A stretch of 64,000 nucleotides of DNA from assembly GCA_015494295.1 (NCBI GenBank), contig WGBO01000071.1, positions 22,867 to 86,866 on the forward strand. The letters are read 5' to 3'. The position numbers and the translations under genes are program-made. This DNA comes from Gammaproteobacteria bacterium (GTDB lineage Bacteria; Pseudomonadota; Gammaproteobacteria; DSM-19610). A model generated the notes under the pieces. That model saw only the letters and a program-made list of their open reading frames with translations. It was not told the DNA's origin and searched no databases. Positions 60,724 to 64,000 of the stretch are shown here, in pieces. Each line of letters starts with the position of its first letter. Positions within the stretch are counted from its first letter, which is position 1.

Positions 60724-60883
60724 GGAGACAGTGTATCGTCCCCGCCGGCCGCTGTCTGCGCCGGTGCTGGTCGAATCCGGCTTCGTCGATCTGCAGGTAG
60801 GCCAGGCTATTCGTCGAAAGCCGCCCAGCGCCTCGGCAACCTTTGGCTTCATGGCGTAGAGACGGATCTGTACGGTTGGTTGC

Positions 60884-61681
60884 TCAGGTTCGTGCCCGCT
60901 GGCGCCGGCGCAGATGCTTGTCGATGGCGCGCGCGACAGCGACAAAGCCCATGGTGCCGGTCACAAAGGTAGCGGACCCGTAACCCATGCGGCAATCGAG
61001 GTGGACGCCGTGGATGCCGGGCTTCTGCTGGCCCACGCTGCCGTCGGCCCTGGGGTACACCTGCTGCTGCGCGGAGAACACGCATTCGATGCCGAAATAG
61101 CGCCTGGGATTGCGGCTGAACCCGTGCTGCGCGCGCAACCGGGCGCGCACCTTGGCCGCCAGCGGATCATTGAAGGTGCGCGACAGGTCCCGCACCTGGA
61201 TCTGCGTGGGGTCGGTCAGACCGCCGCCGGCGCCGGTGGTGATCACCGGCATGCGGTTGCGCTTGCAGTGGTAGATCAGCGCCGCCTTGAAGCGAATGCT
61301 GTCGATGGCGTCGATCACGTAATCGTACGGCTGCGCGGGTGGCAGGTGCTCGAACAGGTTGCGGTCGGTAATGAAATCGTCGATCACCCTGACCTGGCAG
61401 TCCGGGTTGATGTCGCGCACCCGCTCCGCCATGGCGATCGTTTTCTTTTCCCCGACGCGGCTCTGCAGCGCATGCACCTGGCGGTTGATGTTGCTCTCGC
61501 AGATCTCGTCGCAGTCGATAAGGGTGAGCCGCGAAACGCCGCTGCGCGCCAGCGCCTCCACCGCCCAGGAACCGACCCCGCCCATGCCGATGACACACAC
61601 GCGCATGGAGGCGATCCATTGTGCCTCGGTATCGCCGTACAGGCGCGCGATGCCGGCAAAACGTGCCGCGGTATCGGTCAT
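60884..61681 (-). CDS. tcdA: tRNA threonylcarbamoyladenosine dehydratase
   Basis: RFAGIARLYGDTEAQWIASMRVCVIGMGGVGSWAVEALARSGVSRLTLIDCDEICESNINRQVHAL. Confidence 0.93.
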   Translation of the reverse strand: MTDTAARFAGIARLYGDTEAQWIASMRVCVIGMGGVGSWAVEALARSGVSRLTLIDCDEICESNINRQVHALQSRVGEKKTIAMAERVRDINPDCQVRVIDDFITDRNLFEHLPPAQPYDYVIDAIDSIRFKAALIYHCKRNRMPVITTGAGGGLTDPTQIQVRDLSRTFNDPLAAKVRARLRAQHGFSRNPRRYFGIECVFSAQQQVYPRADGSVGQQKPGIHGVHLDCRMGYGSATFVTGTMGFVAVARAIDKHLRRRQRART

Positions 61682-62442
61682 GACAGGCGGAACACGGCGC
61701 GCGCGTTCGCGGTGGTGTAGGCGGCGACGGTTTCCGGCGGCTCGTCGCGCACCTCGGCCAGCGCGTTCAGGCAATACACAAGGTATTCCGGGCTGTTGCG
61801 CTCGCCAGCATGTTGCGATACGGCCATGTCGGGCGCGTCCGTTTCCAGCACGATGGCGTCGGCCGGGGTGATGCGCGCCATGTGCCGAACCTTGCGCGAA
61901 CGCTCCCAGGTGAGCGTGCCGCCAAAGCCGAGCTTGAAGCCCATGTCGAGGTATTTCCCGGCCTGCTGCTCGCTGCCGCTGAAAGCGTGCACGGTGCCAC
62001 CCGGCACCGGGATGCGGCGCAGGCAGGACAGCACGTCGTCGTGCGCCTTGCGCACGTGCAGCACCACCGGCAGTTGCGCGTCGCGTGCCACCGCCAGTTG
62101 CGCCTCGAACAGCTTGCGCTGCGCATCCCGGTCGAGGCCGCGCACGAAGTGGTCAAGTCCGATCTCGCCGATGGCCACCGGCCGCCGTTCGGCCACCAGG
62201 GCTTCCAGGCGCGCGATATGGCCCTCGCGGTGGCTGGCCAGGAACACCGGGTGCATGCCCAGCGCCGGGTACAGCCCGGGCAACCGCTCGCATAGCCCCA
62301 GCAGACGATCCCAGTGCGCCGCGTCGATGGCGGGCACCAGCATGTGACGCACGCCGCGCGCGCGGGCGCGTTCCAGCACCTGGGCGCGGTCGGGATCGAA
62401 GGCGGCCACGTCGATATGGCAATGGGTATCGAACAGTTCCAT
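61678..62442 (-). CDS. TatD-family hydrolase
   Basis: MELFDTHCHIDVAAFDPDRAQVLERARARGV...IGEIGLDH...VVLHVRKAHDDV...LETDAPDM. Confidence 0.95.
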   Translation of the reverse strand: MELFDTHCHIDVAAFDPDRAQVLERARARGVRHMLVPAIDAAHWDRLLGLCERLPGLYPALGMHPVFLASHREGHIARLEALVAERRPVAIGEIGLDHFVRGLDRDAQRKLFEAQLAVARDAQLPVVLHVRKAHDDVLSCLRRIPVPGGTVHAFSGSEQQAGKYLDMGFKLGFGGTLTWERSRKVRHMARITPADAIVLETDAPDMAVSQHAGERNSPEYLVYCLNALAEVRDEPPETVAAYTTANARAVFRLS

Positions 62443-62464
62443 GAAGCGGGATTGTACTGGGCTT

Positions 62465-62899
62465 CTAGTCGTTCAGACAGGCTCGCACCGTTTGCGGCAC
62501 CGGCATCGGGCGCGCGCCGGCGTGGTCGTACCACACGATGGTACCGTGCGCGATCGCGCACAGGCGGCCGTTTTCATCGAGGTTGTGGAGCAGGTAATAG
62601 CTGTCGATGCTGTGCTCGCCGCGCGCCTGACCGTACAGCTCCACCTCCAGCGTGGCCGGGAAGCGCAGCGCATGCAGGAAGGTGCAGGAAATGTTGGCCA
62701 GCACCAGGTCGTGGGCAATACCGAGCGACATCAGCCAGTCCACCCGCGCCTGCTCGAAATAGGTGAAATAACGCGCGTTGTTGAGGTGGCCGAAGGCATC
62801 CATGTCGCCCCAGCGCATGGTGTAGCGCGCCGTATGCAACAGCCTGGCCGATGCCGGCAGGGTGCGCAGGTAGACGGCCTGGTCGCTGCTTTCGTTCAT
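62465..62899 (-). CDS. Acyl-CoA thioesterase (hot-dog fold)
   Basis: YTMRWGDMDAFGHLNNARYFTYFEQARVDWLMSLG. Confidence 0.92.
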   Translation of the reverse strand: MNESSDQAVYLRTLPASARLLHTARYTMRWGDMDAFGHLNNARYFTYFEQARVDWLMSLGIAHDLVLANISCTFLHALRFPATLEVELYGQARGEHSIDSYYLLHNLDENGRLCAIAHGTIVWYDHAGARPMPVPQTVRACLND

Positions 62900-62974
62900 G
62901 AGGCGTCGTCGGACTCCGGTGGTTCGTCTTCCAGCATAGCAAAAACCCGCTGCCCGGCGACCGGCCGGGGCGGC

Positions 62975-63631
62975 TCAGCCCGGCGCGCCGGCCGCGCGGG
63001 TACCGGCCCACAGCAGCGCCAGTTGCTGGCGGTAGACGCCGGCGACCCGTTGCGGGTTGTGCGCCAGCAGCGTCAGGGGCGTGCCGAGCAGGATGCTCAG
63101 CAGCGCCGGCAGCAACAGCGGCACCAGGGTGTTGGGCGGCAGTTCGCCGTCGCCGATGGCCGCTTCCAGGTGCGCCAGCAGCCAGGCATCGAGCCCCTTC
63201 ACCGGGATGTCGGCGACGCCCTCCAGGTCGGGGAACGCCAGCGACTTCTCGATGCCGCCAAGGCCGATGGCGGGGTCCATGCTGCCACCGCGCGCAATCC
63301 ACACCAGCAATTCGCGGAAAACCCCGGGCTTGCGTTCGCAGGTCCCCGCGACCTGCGCGAACAGGCGCTCAATCACCGCCAGGCCCCGCGCTTCGCTGGC
63401 GGCCTGTGTGACATACCAGCCGACTTCCAGCAGCCACAGGTGGGCCAGGTAGGCCATCAGGTCGTCCTTGCGGCCGAAATAATTGAAAAAGGTGGCCTCC
63501 GACACCTCCGCCTCGTGGCACAATGTCTTGATGCGGATATCGGCAAGGCGTTCTTCGGTCAGTGCCGACGACAACGCACGCGCCAGGGCCAGACGGGTGC
63601 GCGCGGCCTTGCGGGCTTTCAGCTCACTCAT
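62975..63631 (-). CDS. TetR-family transcriptional regulator
   Basis: RTRLALARALSSALTEERLADIRIKTLCHEAEVSEATFFNYFGRKDDLMAYLAHLW. Confidence 0.92.
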   Translation of the reverse strand: MSELKARKAARTRLALARALSSALTEERLADIRIKTLCHEAEVSEATFFNYFGRKDDLMAYLAHLWLLEVGWYVTQAASEARGLAVIERLFAQVAGTCERKPGVFRELLVWIARGGSMDPAIGLGGIEKSLAFPDLEGVADIPVKGLDAWLLAHLEAAIGDGELPPNTLVPLLLPALLSILLGTPLTLLAHNPQRVAGVYRQQLALLWAGTRAAGAPG

Positions 63632-63643
63632 GATTACAGCGCT

Positions 63644-63677
63644 CTCTATATTTAGAGTTACCAATAATCTACAGCAA
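63644..63677 (-). promoter_or_regulatory. TetR-gene promoter with overlapping palindromic operator
   Basis: Minus strand TTGCTG-N17-TAAATA; inverted repeat CTCTA-TATT-TAGAG (63644-63657) overlaps the -10. Confidence 0.55.
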
Positions 63678-63875
63678 GCGCCGTGGTGACGCCAGTGACG
63701 CTGGATACGCCGGAATTGATGCTGACGACAAAACAAGAGCTGGCTGTATTATTCAATAAAAACAACTATAAAAAGTGCTTTCACCGGGCACCATGGACAA
63801 ATGCAGGATCCGATGACAGGCCGCGAAACGACACAAAACCCTGGAGATCCAGCGCCTGCACAAAGCGTCGAATCC

Positions 63876-63903
63876 TTGACATTCTTCGATTTGGGAATAT
63901 AGT
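63876..63903 (+). promoter_or_regulatory. Near-consensus sigma70 promoter
   Basis: TTGACA (63876-63881), 16-nt spacer, TATAGT (63898-63903). Confidence 0.7.
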
Positions 63904-63909
63904 CCCAGT

Positions 63910-64000
63910 ATGACAGAGAATCTTCAGGCCACTCTGTCCCGCGCCATCCTGACACTGCTCAGGCCGCTGGTCAGAATTCTCATCCGTAACGGTATCGCCT
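63910..64000 (+). CDS. DUF6502-like protein, N-terminal fragment running off the right edge
   Basis: MTENLQATLSRAILTLLRPLVRILIRNGIA...; open to window end. Confidence 0.55.
   Translation, partial: MTENLQATLSRAILTLLRPLVRILIRNGIA

Overview
This 64-kb, high-GC window looks like ordinary chromosome from a chemolithoautotrophic, sulfur-oxidising gammaproteobacterium. That placement is inferred from gene content. I recognise about 67 protein-coding genes, one tRNA-Arg(CCG), and a set of factor-independent terminators. The metabolic core has four parts: (i) prk plus a cbbM-cbbQ-cbbO-histidine phosphatase-sqr-cbbR cluster (form II RuBisCO with sulfide:quinone oxidoreductase); (ii) sat-aprBA; (iii) soeABC-moaA, divergent from sat; (iv) pntAA-AB-B. 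Housekeeping genes include thiSG, trmB, ctaA, purCEK, priA, argS, speA/speE, fetAB, torF-glnK-amtB, ubiK, yifB, rep, tcdA and tatD. I found no CRISPR array, IS element, prophage or recognisable defence system. The best new material is regulatory and in uncharacterised modules: a sigma54 promoter with clustered NtrC-like sites ahead of torF-glnK-amtB; FNR-type boxes ahead of moaA and a cytochrome c; a CbbR-like palindrome ahead of cbbM; a sigma-factor operon encoding overlapping acidic and basic exported proteins; an orphan MrtJ-like intramembrane protease; and a dispersed AAAGGGGACGGAGGC repeat. No homology search was run. All product calls come from reading the translated sequences.
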